Positions 44,241-51,763 of a stretch of DNA of 64,000 nt are shown one piece after another; positions within the stretch are counted from its first letter, which is position 1; the number at the start of each line of letters is the position of its first letter. Origin of the DNA: Roseburia sp. 1XD42-34 (GTDB lineage: Bacteria > Bacillota > Bacilli > Bacillales > Amphibacillaceae); NCBI RefSeq assembly GCF_009917385.1, contig NZ_QWLJ01000001.1, positions 1 to 64,000 on the forward strand. The letters are read 5' to 3'. The notes under the pieces are model-generated. The model made no database searches. It saw only the letters and a list, made by a program, of their open reading frames with translations, and had not been told where the DNA came from. Made by a program: the position numbers and the translations under genes.

Positions 44241-45791
44241 TTAATAACTTTGCCATGCTTTTTCGTATTTTTCAATCAAGGTAGGGCGGATTAATGTATT
44301 GACGTCTAGAGCTATTTTGTTGCCTTTTTTATCCACAATATGTTGATCAATGTCCTTGCCAAACGTTGCTAGTCCATTTAATACATCGTTGGTTAGAAAC
44401 TTAGTATTAACAGAAATATCCATATCCTCTAAATCAAATTCCTCGCGCTTTGCCAGTATAAACCCCCAATCGCCAAAGCTAGGAACGTCTACATGGAGGT
44501 TGTCTGTATATAATTCAGCTGCTTGAATGGTTTTATCAATCGACCAATACACTTCTGTAGCAAAAGTCGGGCTTGTTGCCTGTACCATCATAGCGCCTCC
44601 GGGACGCAAGTGATTACGAACAAGCTGATAAAATTCAAGGGTATAGAGCTTATTTAAGGATTCATTGTTAGGGTCGGGCATATCAACAAGTATAACATCG
44701 TATAGCTCTTGATGATCTTGTAAGTATTTAAAAGCGTCTGCATTCACAATCTTTACCCGTTCATCTTCAAAAGCCTGTTGATTTAGCTCCGTAATCTCAT
44801 GGTGATTTTTGCCAAGGTGGGTTACTTTGGGGTCTAAATCAACAAGCGTCATGGATTTTATGTCATCGTATTTTTGTAATTCTCGTAATGCTAGCCCATC
44901 TCCGCCCCCTAGCACAAGAACATTTTCAACCGAAGAAGCAGCAGCCATAGCGGGGTGGACGAGTACTTCGTGATAGCGATATTCATCTGTTGAACTAAAT
45001 TGCAGTTGTCCATCTAAAAAAAGGCGCAGGTCTCCTTGCTCTTTTGTTAAGATAACTTGTTGATAACCGGTTTGTTCGTTATAAATGATCGGGTCATTAT
45101 ATAATTTTTGTTCAAAGAGAAAGGCAGTCTTCTCCCCGAAGATAACGCCAAGAACTAACACCATGAATATAATAATGCCAGCGATAAAATGTCGCTTAAA
45201 TGTCTGAATCTCTTTCTTAAAATAGACTAGAATCCATAAGGCAACAATGACGTTAATAAGCGCTACAATAAAGGCAGACTTAACTAATCCGAATTGTGGA
45301 CGGAACAAATAAACGAAAAGCAAGCCACCAATGAGTCCACCTGCGTAATCTGAGAATAGAACTCTTGCCGTACTTTTTTGTAAGGTGACGCCAATTTCAT
45401 TTGCTTTACGAATTAAAATTGGGAGTTCAACTCCTGTAAGTGCGCCAACTACTAAGGTGATAAAGTAAAGAAAGAAAGCATCCATTCCCGAACTTAAAAA
45501 GGCAGTAACTCCAAATAATACAAAGGTAGAAAAACCACCTATTAAACCGATTGCGAATTCAATCCAAACAAACGATAAAATTAAATTCTTGGTTACTTTT
45601 TCACTAAGCGTCGCACCAATTCCCATACCGGTTAAAAAGAGTGAAATGGTGAGAGTGTATTGTTTTACACCATCTCCCAGTAAGTAAGAGCCAGCTGCTC
45701 CAAATAAAACTTCAAAAATGATTCCACATATAGATACGATTCCAGAGGCCCAATAAATGGCTTTGCTTTGTTTAATGCTTAAATGATTCAC
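44241..45791 (-). CDS. Membrane-anchored polyamine aminopropyltransferase (spermidine synthase-like)
   Basis: A 516-residue fusion: seven or so membrane helices (residues 10-205), then a spermidine-synthase catalytic domain. Catalytic-domain signs: YQQVILT, LFLDGQLQFSSTDEYRYHE, LVLGGGDGLALRE, LVDLDPKV and VDMPDPNNESLNKLYT. It would transfer an aminopropyl group from decarboxylated SAM to an amine at the membrane. The start is GTG 45791 with AAGGAG eight bases upstream. It is the last gene of a PspA/DUF350/DUF4247 neighbourhood, which comparative studies of PspA clusters link to polyamine enzymes. No SAM decarboxylase gene is in the window. Substrate unproven. Confidence 0.85.
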   Translation of the reverse strand: MNHLSIKQSKAIYWASGIVSICGIIFEVLFGAAGSYLLGDGVKQYTLTISLFLTGMGIGATLSEKVTKNLILSFVWIEFAIGLIGGFSTFVLFGVTAFLSSGMDAFFLYFITLVVGALTGVELPILIRKANEIGVTLQKSTARVLFSDYAGGLIGGLLFVYLFRPQFGLVKSAFIVALINVIVALWILVYFKKEIQTFKRHFIAGIIIFMVLVLGVIFGEKTAFLFEQKLYNDPIIYNEQTGYQQVILTKEQGDLRLFLDGQLQFSSTDEYRYHEVLVHPAMAAASSVENVLVLGGGDGLALRELQKYDDIKSMTLVDLDPKVTHLGKNHHEITELNQQAFEDERVKIVNADAFKYLQDHQELYDVILVDMPDPNNESLNKLYTLEFYQLVRNHLRPGGAMMVQATSPTFATEVYWSIDKTIQAAELYTDNLHVDVPSFGDWGFILAKREEFDLEDMDISVNTKFLTNDVLNGLATFGKDIDQHIVDKKGNKIALDVNTLIRPTLIEKYEKAWQSY

Positions 45792-45858
45792 ACGTAAGTC
45801 TCCTTGTAAAAAAATCATGTTAACGGTTCATGAGAGGCTTAAAGGTTCTTAGAAACAT

Positions 45859-46052
45859 AACTTATCCCGCATATAAAGTGTTGTAAAACTCCCAACTTCA
45901 GGAGTTGGATAATCTGCTGAAACAAGTCTAAGTGGGAGATAACAGCACCTCAATGCCTGATTCGTTTTAGAGACCCTTTATGTCATACCATTACGGTACT
46001 ACCAAGCCGTGGGGGATGAATGAAACCTCCACTGATGGAAGGTTCACTTTAT
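45859..46052 (+). repeat. Family B repeat
   Basis: Well-preserved copy: CTTATCCCGCATATAAAG at left, AAGTGGGAGATAACAGCACC in the middle, GGTTCACTTTAT at right. Lies upstream of the aminopropyltransferase gene on the opposite strand. Confidence 0.85.
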
Positions 46053-46318
46053 ACATACACTTCTACGTGAGAAGAATAGGTGTTAGAGCTTTTAATGTAT
46101 GTCTATTCGATAGACCAAAATACTGCCCCACACTATCCTTGTTTCACTTGGTAGAAATAGCATATGTACCTTACTATTTTTACATGAATCAAAAATTTGA
46201 ACAAGTTTGTAAAGGTACGTTCTCCTGGATATTGATCCGGTACATAGAAGAATGCTATAAATGTATCATTGGCATAATGACTGACTAAGTTCAAACTTGC
46301 AAACGATAATGGAACGTT

Positions 46319-46624
46319 CTACTTTATGCTTTTACGATGGTATATAATTAAATTAAGTATATTTAAAAGGATGGTAACGAATAGAAGAACTGCGGCAATG
46401 ATTGCTACAGCCCCCATTGTATCCATAAGAGCAGACCAATCTTCCAGCTTTACTAGATGATAGCTATTGAAAATTTGTAAGCCTAGCGAAATAGCACAAG
46501 CACTAATGCTTATAATGGAAAGAATGGCCCAATTTTGATAGGTTTGTTTTTTATATTTCATGAGACTAACAATAGGAAGTATCCAGGCAATTAATCCAAG
46601 CACGAGACTACCAATATTATGCAT
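46319..46624 (-). CDS. Small three-helix membrane protein
   Basis: A 101-residue protein with three hydrophobic segments (about 5-22, 32-50, 68-93). AAGGAG lies 8 bp upstream of the ATG. I recognise no characterised family, though the pattern IGSLVLGLIAWILPI and DWSALMDTMGAVA looks conserved. It is boxed in by family B repeats on both sides, within the PspA/aminopropyltransferase neighbourhood, and may be an accessory or simply adjacent. Confidence 0.7.
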   Translation of the reverse strand: MHNIGSLVLGLIAWILPIVSLMKYKKQTYQNWAILSIISISACAISLGLQIFNSYHLVKLEDWSALMDTMGAVAIIAAVLLFVTILLNILNLIIYHRKSIK

Positions 46625-46650
46625 ATCTGATTCTCCTTTTCCCTTGTCTA

Positions 46651-46827
46651 ATTTTATCCCGCATATAAGGTGCTGTTAGATTCCACTTTAGGGGTTGGGT
46701 ATCTATACTGCAACAAGTCTAAGTGGGAGATAACAGCTCCTAAACACCCTATTTCGTAAGTGACCTTTAGGCATACTTTGAGCTACTAGCAAGTCTTAAG
46801 GGTGAACGACAACAAGATCCACTTTAT
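46651..46827 (+). repeat. Family B repeat
   Basis: TTATCCCGCATATAAGGTGCTGT at its left in part, CTAAGTGGGAGATAACAGC in the middle, and ATCCACTTTAT at right. Begins 27 bp upstream of the start of the small membrane protein gene. Confidence 0.85.
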
Positions 46828-46883
46828 CTTTTAAAAAAACTTCAATTCATGCAATATTCATAGATTAATCTTATGAGAATGTT

Positions 46884-46918
46884 TAAAAAAAGGCAATCGA
46901 CTAATAGGCCGATTGCAA
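46884..46918 (-). terminator. Terminator downstream of the DUF350 gene
   Basis: GCAATCG / CGATTGC stem followed on the minus strand by seven T. Transcripts from DUF350 would run through family A copy 8 to reach it. Confidence 0.8.
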
Positions 46919-46986
46919 TCATTACAATTTGTTTTACTCTCATAGATTAAGGTATTTCTTAGTATCACATTAGCCTTTTTTAGAAG

Positions 46987-47187
46987 ACAAGAAAGTATAA
47001 AATTTGTTGCTTTGGTATAAGTGAATAACGGAATAGTCACGTCCGGCTTAAGCACCCAGCAACTAGGCGACTTCACGAATCGCTCTACGATAAGTCATCA
47101 TTGGTTCGTACCTCACCTGATTCCTAAAACTTTAGTTGCTTCGTTCCAGTCGCTACGTTGCTAACCGGGCGCTCTGCGCCTTTGTTC
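46987..47187 (+). repeat. Family A repeat, copy 8 (short subfamily)
   Basis: Starts GAAAGTATAAAATTTGTTGC, ends CTGCGCCTTTGTTC. It lacks the GCCGAC/GTCGGC hairpin like copy 2 and shares the downstream flank CTTTCGT with it. Ends 14 bp before the DUF350 stop codon. Confidence 0.85.
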
Positions 47188-47201
47188 TTTCGTGGGGGTT
47201 C

Positions 47202-47597
47202 TTAAGTGATAGATGCCCCAATTACAAATCCAAGTCCAATGGATACACTCATGCTGATAATTCCAACAGCTATATTACCTTTTTGTAACTGTTCTTCCAC
47301 GGAGAAATTACGCGTGAACAATTGGAACAACAAGTAAGCTGCCATTTGCAGGACGATCCCTACACCACCCCAGATGAGTGTATCAATGATATTGGCACTA
47401 TTATAGATAGAGAAGGCAAGTACAATACAAATTCCAACGATTTTTCCGCCGATTGATAAAGCTACAGCATGATTCCCTTTTAAAACTTCATCCCAATCTT
47501 TGTATTTCTGTGTCATCAGTTCAAAAATAATTAAGCCTATAAGTACAATAAAAATAGCCACGAAAAAGTATATCAAAGTTGAAGCAAATGGTTCCAT
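47202..47597 (-). CDS. DUF350 membrane protein
   Basis: A 131-residue protein with four membrane helices (about 6-28, 46-66, 74-92, 108-130), built as two similar halves typical of DUF350 (YjfL-like). The second ATG (47597) is preferred because AAAGGATG is correctly spaced from it; the first ATG (47606) overlaps that site. It starts 34 bp after the DUF4247 lipoprotein gene. DUF350 proteins recur beside PspA-family and polyamine genes; molecular function unknown. Confidence 0.85.
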   Translation of the reverse strand: MEPFASTLIYFFVAIFIVLIGLIIFELMTQKYKDWDEVLKGNHAVALSIGGKIVGICIVLAFSIYNSANIIDTLIWGGVGIVLQMAAYLLFQLFTRNFSVEEQLQKGNIAVGIISMSVSIGLGFVIGASIT

Positions 47598-47631
47598 GAA
47601 GTTCATCCTTTCTTTTCTTTAATTACTCGCA

Positions 47632-48231
47632 TTATTTACCAGCACCTGGGCCGCCACCTCGAACAGAGGAAGAACGGATCGATTTTGAATCACTCGATTT
47701 CTTATATAAACCGCCCGAAGATTGGTAGCCACCATAACAGTCTCTGGAATTTTTACATTTATTTTGACGCTTCTTCCCCCAATCATCAACGTCTAAAACT
47801 TCATCCAATAACCAAAGTGCAAATAAACCATTAAAAAAGCTCGGATTATAATTATCCCGTACGAATTGCTGTTCGGCAATTTCAACTGTTGAATCTTCCG
47901 GGTGATCTTCATCTTCTGTTACGATTACAAACAAGTTATCATAAATAAGGGCTTGCTTGTTATCGCTTCTTTCACTTAACTTTTCGGGTTCTTCATGCTC
48001 CTGAAGCTCGTTTACTACCTCATCCATGCTTTTGTCCTCAGCTATGTATATTTCAGATATATCAGAGGAATTCTCTTGACTAGAAACAACGTCTTGAAAT
48101 GTATAATTTTGATTAATAAATTCAGCAATATCATGTTCAAACAGAGTTCCTTCTGAGGTATTGGCCTGACTTCCACAAGCGGTTAGAAAGAGCAATAAAG
48201 ATACCAGGACAAAGGAAAGTGAACGCTTCAT
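47632..48231 (-). CDS. DUF4247 lipoprotein
   Basis: A 199-residue lipoprotein: signal peptide MKRSLSFVLVSLLLFLTAC with lipobox Cys19, an acidic middle, a segment FFNGLFALWLLDEVLDVDDWG, and a tail rich in Ser/Gly/Arg ending SVRGGGPGAGK. This tail and layout match DUF4247. Preceded by an intergenic space holding a 12-bp perfect hairpin and a family B repeat, which separate it from pspA. Surface role inferred from lipidation. Confidence 0.82.
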   Translation of the reverse strand: MKRSLSFVLVSLLLFLTACGSQANTSEGTLFEHDIAEFINQNYTFQDVVSSQENSSDISEIYIAEDKSMDEVVNELQEHEEPEKLSERSDNKQALIYDNLFVIVTEDEDHPEDSTVEIAEQQFVRDNYNPSFFNGLFALWLLDEVLDVDDWGKKRQNKCKNSRDCYGGYQSSGGLYKKSSDSKSIRSSSVRGGGPGAGK

Positions 48232-48264
48232 ATTCTCACCTTCTTTTTTTGAGAATCTAAGTAA

Positions 48265-48296
48265 AGGCGCTCAGGAAGACACCATCCTGAGCGCCT
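48265..48296. repeat. Perfect 12-bp inverted repeat between pspA and DUF4247
   Basis: AGGCGCTCAGGA / TCCTGAGCGCCT with an eight-base loop. No strong T-run on either strand (CTTTACTT on the minus strand), so it may be a weak internal terminator or an mRNA processing hairpin. Confidence 0.7.
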
Positions 48297-48335
48297 AACT
48301 TATCTTATTCGTTAACGTTGCATAGAATGTGTATA

Positions 48336-48530
48336 AATTTACCCTACATATAAGGCGTGTGGAGTCTCCCACTTCAAGGAGCTCTAGATACAAAAAATGG
48401 TTTGGGTAGGAGACAACGCCACCTATGCCCGATCCACTGAGCCTGTAAGATGTCGATCGCGAGAGGCGACACTATTTCATTGCAGTAGGATATCGATGCA
48501 AACTCCTGCTGAACAAAGGTTTTCTTTATC
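48336..48530 (+). repeat. Family B repeat (divergent stem)
   Basis: AAATTTACCCTACATATAAGG at left; GTCTCC pairs with GGAGAC and GGCGT with ACGCC, where other copies have GGTGCTGT/ACAGCACC. Right end is less conserved. Lies just after the pspA stop. Confidence 0.7.
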
Positions 48531-48551
48531 TGTTATATTTCTATCTGGAGG

Positions 48552-49220
48552 TTATTCTTTGCCTAGTTTTTTCTTTAGGGCAGCAAGTTCATCATCGACA
48601 TCACTTTTCTCCAGTGCTTCGAATTCGTCATCAAGGCTTCGGCTGGAACTTTGCATGTCCTCGCTTGTTTCTGCTTCTGCTTCATATTTAAGCACTTTTT
48701 CTTCCATGCGTTCAAAGCCTTGTTTGGATTCGTCGCTACCAATACCAGATAAGGTACGGTTCATTTTTGTTCTTGTTTTTGCAGATTCTGCCCGTGCTTT
48801 CAAGGAATCCTTTTTCAACTTCATTTCCTGATATTCTGCCTTCATTTCATCTAGCTTCTGGCGTAATACCGTAGAGTCTTGTTTTGCACGCTCATAAGAT
48901 TCTTTTAAGGAATCAGCTGTTTGCTGATGTAATTTTTTATCTTCCAACGCACGTTTAGCAAGGTCATCATTTCCTGCTTCTACTGCTTTCAAAGCTTGTT
49001 CTTCACGCTTTTTCACCATTTTTTGTGCATCTTCATATTTACGGTGCATCATTTTTTCGTTTGCAATTTGTTTGGCAACAGCAGCTTCTGCCTCGCGAAT
49101 ATCTTCTTCCATATCACGCATAAATTGATCGAGCATTTTTACAGGGTCTTCTGCTTTATCTAAAGCAGCGTTTAATTCAGATTCTACAACAGTTTTCATA
49201 CGTTTGAAAAATTTAAACAT
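48552..49220 (-). CDS. pspA: PspA/IM30-family envelope-stress protein
   Basis: A 222-residue, almost wholly helical coiled-coil protein. It begins FKFFKRMKTVVESELNAALDKAEDPVKMLDQFMRDME in overlapping short motifs of the PspA/IM30 family: the N-terminal amphipathic helix followed by the EDPxKMLDQ signature. PspA proteins polymerise on damaged membranes, an ESCRT-III-like role. Three ATGs in a row occur; ATG 49220 has ideal spacing from GGAGG. It follows the DUF4178 gene by about 30 bp and precedes DUF4247 and DUF350, a known neighbourhood type. Confidence 0.92.
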   Translation of the reverse strand: MFKFFKRMKTVVESELNAALDKAEDPVKMLDQFMRDMEEDIREAEAAVAKQIANEKMMHRKYEDAQKMVKKREEQALKAVEAGNDDLAKRALEDKKLHQQTADSLKESYERAKQDSTVLRQKLDEMKAEYQEMKLKKDSLKARAESAKTRTKMNRTLSGIGSDESKQGFERMEEKVLKYEAEAETSEDMQSSSRSLDDEFEALEKSDVDDELAALKKKLGKE

Positions 49221-49249
49221 CATCATTCCTCCATTTATATTTATTATTA

Positions 49250-49759
49250 TTAACTACTAGCGATAATTTTTAATTCATATTCTTCAATTTCATAGCCAAT
49301 GCTCGCTTCGATTTCATTGCCCCATTTTTCTAACGAAAGTGACTTTCCGTCTGAATCGTCATAAAAATCGTAGTATTCACAAGTTAGTCCAGTTAAGTTT
49401 TCACTTCGACCGGCTCCCACTACGCGAGCTTTCCCAGATTCATCCAAGTAAAACGTTGTTCCTTCGTAGGAAATTTTTTTAGGAATAGGGTCTTGAATAG
49501 GTAATTTAATTTTCTCATATATACCAAGATTAAGTTCATCATCCATTTCTACGCTTAACCATAACGTTTTATGCGTACCTTCTAGTTGATATGCATACCA
49601 TTTGAATCCGTGATCGTCATAGTCGATTTTCCCTACGACTTTATAGTCTTCCAGGTCAAATGTGACAATATCATTTATTTGCAAATTAAACATATTTCTT
49701 TCCACAATTGGCTTAGTTGTTTCTTTTTTGTTGCCAAATAAACGCCCCAATATACTCAT
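49250..49759 (-). CDS. DUF4178 protein
   Basis: A 169-residue soluble protein. The central beta-rich region NDIVTFDLEDYKVVGKIDYDDHGFKWYAYQLEG is typical of DUF4178, with a late WGNEIEASIGYEI stretch. AGGTGA precedes the ATG. First gene of the minus-strand DUF4178-pspA-DUF4247-DUF350 set. DUF4178 is repeatedly found with PspA and polyamine genes; function unknown. Confidence 0.82.
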   Translation of the reverse strand: MSILGRLFGNKKETTKPIVERNMFNLQINDIVTFDLEDYKVVGKIDYDDHGFKWYAYQLEGTHKTLWLSVEMDDELNLGIYEKIKLPIQDPIPKKISYEGTTFYLDESGKARVVGAGRSENLTGLTCEYYDFYDDSDGKSLSLEKWGNEIEASIGYEIEEYELKIIASS

Positions 49760-49849
49760 GTATTCACCTCAGCTTTTCTTAGCATATCTTCATTATACTA
49801 GTACGAATAAAAAATGTATAAGTTTCACGTTTGAAAAAATTTATTAAAT

Positions 49850-50280
49850 TTTTTTGCGGAATGATTCTTTTGTCTTGAACCGGAAAAAACAGGAAGTGGA
49901 ATGAGGCGCGCAGGGTGTTAATAAAGACCTATGAATTTTGCTGTGACGTTAATTCATCGATTAGTATCTATGATATTAAAAAAGCTTAGCGAAAAACCTA
50001 ACACAATTTTTTCAGTGGTTCAGCTTTGTATATTTGTAATTGAATCCTGTTTAGTACCAAATTTTCGAACTCCGGAGAATTAATTGTAATCTTCCAACAA
50101 CCTAACTGTAAATAATACCAATTTTTTTGTGAACTGCGAGCGATTTGACTGTGGACATCGGCGAATTTTATAGAGTATACGGATAACTAACAACTGCACC
50201 GCCAATGAGCCGATGTGTCTCTAACAATGGGGGTGCAGTTTGGTGGCAGGTGCAGACAAGCCAAAGTAACGTCTTTTAGA
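49850..50280. other. Gene-free stretch
   Basis: No gene recognised. The short direct sequences around GGTGCAGTTTGGTGGCAGGTGCAG near 50230 are unexplained in part but carry no ORF. Confidence 0.4.
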
Positions 50281-50342
50281 TTAGAAAAACTTGGCTTACT
50301 GCCCAATCTATGGTGGAAGCTATAGTTTTTCTTATACTATAA
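50281..50342 (+). repeat. Family C hairpin repeat, copy 3
   Basis: TTAGAAAAACTTGGCTTAC, then GCCCAATCTATGG, then GGAAGCTATAGTTTTTC. Outer arms AAAACT.GGCTT / AAGC..AGTTTT. Confidence 0.65.
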
Positions 50343-50372
50343 TCCAAAAAAATCTTATACTTTCCTATAGTG

Positions 50373-50709
50373 GAACAAAGGCACGGGGCGCCTGTTTAGC
50401 AACGTAGCGAATGGAACGAATCGTGGATTTAGTTGTTGTTACCACCTGCTTCGACTTGTTCAACTCACATCTTCCATTCCGCGGGGGGGCTACAACGCTT
50501 TTTTACGGATAAATCAATCATACCACGAAAGCAGGGATATGCTGACGTCTGGGTGGCAAGCCCGTTTTTAGTCGGCTTCCTCTTAGCGACGGACCGACGA
50601 TGACTTATTGTAGGCGATTTGGTGAAACGTATGTTGCTGAGCGCTTGCACCGGACGTGATTAGTCGGTTATTTCGTTATCTCCAAACAACTCATTTTATA
50701 GTTTCCTAT
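50373..50709 (-). repeat. Family A repeat, copy 9, carrying a truncated family B insert
   Basis: Opens GAACAAAGGCACGGGGCGCC and closes TTTTATAGTTTCCTATA on the plus strand. A partial B element (about 50424-50515, from TTTAGTTGTTGTTACCACC to TTTTTTACGGATAAA) interrupts it. Same composite plan as at 43764-44199, but B has lost its GTGAACC side. Confidence 0.8.
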
Positions 50710-50772
50710 ACAACAATTAATGACAAAGCATCGTTATGATAAAATAATGGAAGTTAATCACTTAGTAGGTTA

Positions 50773-51192
50773 TTAATCTTCTACGCGAATTCCCATGCTC
50801 TTAGCTGTTCCTGCTATCATCTTCATGGCACTTTCTATACGGGTTGTGTTTAAATCAGGTAATTTAATCTCAGCAATTTTCTTTAGTTGAGCTTGTGTGA
50901 TCATACCAACCTGTTGATGACCAGTTGTATTAGCGCCTTTAGTGATAGTAGCGTACTTTTTCAATAGAAAGGCAGCCGGGGGAGTTTTTAATTGGATAGA
51001 AAATGTGCGATCGTCATAGATAGTTATTCTAGCTGGAATAATTTCTCCCGATTTACCTTTAGTCCGTTCATTATATACTTTGCAAAATTGTAACAGATTA
51101 ATTCCCGTTGAAGCCAAATCCTTTCCAACCTTTGCTGGGTTCGCTTCACCTGCTTCTAATTCAAGTTTCATAATTTTAGTTATATGTTTCAT
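50773..51192 (-). CDS. Divergent paralogue of ribosomal protein L11
   Basis: A 139-residue L11 homologue; conserved parts include the C-terminal domain KTPPAAFLLKK, LPDLNTTRIESAMKMIAGTAKSMGI. It is not in the usual nusG-rplK-rplA context and stands alone. Compared with standard L11 (ANPAPPVGPALGQ) the N-terminal loop reads ANPAKVGKDLAS: one residue is deleted and the three prolines that contact thiostrepton and the GTPase-centre RNA are gone. AAAGGAG precedes the ATG. It may be an alternative L11 for special conditions, a thiopeptide-tolerant version, or a regulatory protein. That it is additional to a normal rplK is inferred. Confidence 0.85.
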   Translation of the reverse strand: MKHITKIMKLELEAGEANPAKVGKDLASTGINLLQFCKVYNERTKGKSGEIIPARITIYDDRTFSIQLKTPPAAFLLKKYATITKGANTTGHQQVGMITQAQLKKIAEIKLPDLNTTRIESAMKMIAGTAKSMGIRVED

Positions 51193-51402
51193 CGTCTATA
51201 CTCCTTTCCATAAGTAACTAAAAAGGAGTATAAGGTCTATCGTAACGTGAGAGTCAATAGGTATTACAAGTATTTTTAATCATTTTCAATTCATGATCTA
51301 TTTCCACTATGCATTTTTCAGAAAAATGTTAAAGGATAGCGGTTTATTAAAATAATTTGGGGTGATCGCCAACCATACCTAATTTTGGAAGGGGGAGAAA
51401 GA

Positions 51403-51714
51403 ATGGTTCCTATTTTTGGGCAAGTAGTCGATCAAGAAACTCGATGTGTTCACTATCATTCGCCAAAAGATGTTATTGCCATTAAGTTTAAGTGTTGCCA
51501 AAAGTATTATCCTTGCTATCAATGTCATCAATATGCCGAAAGTCATCCCATAGAGGTTTGGCCAAAAGATCAGTTTAACCAGAAAGCTATTTTATGTGGT
51601 GTCTGTAAAACAGAATTTACGATTGAGCATTATTTGCATATCAATCAGTGTACGTATTGCGGTTCTGTATTCAATGAAGGGTGCAGGCTGCATCATCATT
51701 TTTATTTTGCTTAA
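51403..51714 (+). CDS. CHY-type zinc-finger protein
   Basis: A 103-residue protein with many paired Cys/His: RCVHYHS, CCQKYYPCYQCHQ, CGVCKTEF and CTYCGSVFNEGCRLHHH, the ligand pattern of the CHY zinc finger. Start ATG 51403 follows GGGGGAG; the TTG 51385 is less likely. Bacterial CHY proteins are uncharacterised. It lies alone between the L11 paralogue and ykoC. Confidence 0.88.
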   Translation: MVPIFGQVVDQETRCVHYHSPKDVIAIKFKCCQKYYPCYQCHQYAESHPIEVWPKDQFNQKAILCGVCKTEFTIEHYLHINQCTYCGSVFNEGCRLHHHFYFA

Positions 51715-51763
51715 ATCACGATAGGACAGACGATATGTATCATATCTAACCAAGCTTCTGTTC

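Noticed and set aside
46858..47076. Minus-strand 72-codon open frame near the DUF350 gene
   Set aside because: Covers a terminator and the left end of family A copy 8; no protein family or ribosome binding site.
48397..48831. Plus-strand 144-codon open frame overlapping pspA
   Set aside because: Serine-rich translation typical of the antisense of a coiled-coil gene; begins in a family B repeat and has no ribosome binding site.
43764..50709. CRISPR array or integron attC cassette array as explanation of the repeats
   Set aside because: Copies are 190-270 bp, widely scattered and in both orientations, with no regular spacers, no cas genes and no integrase.
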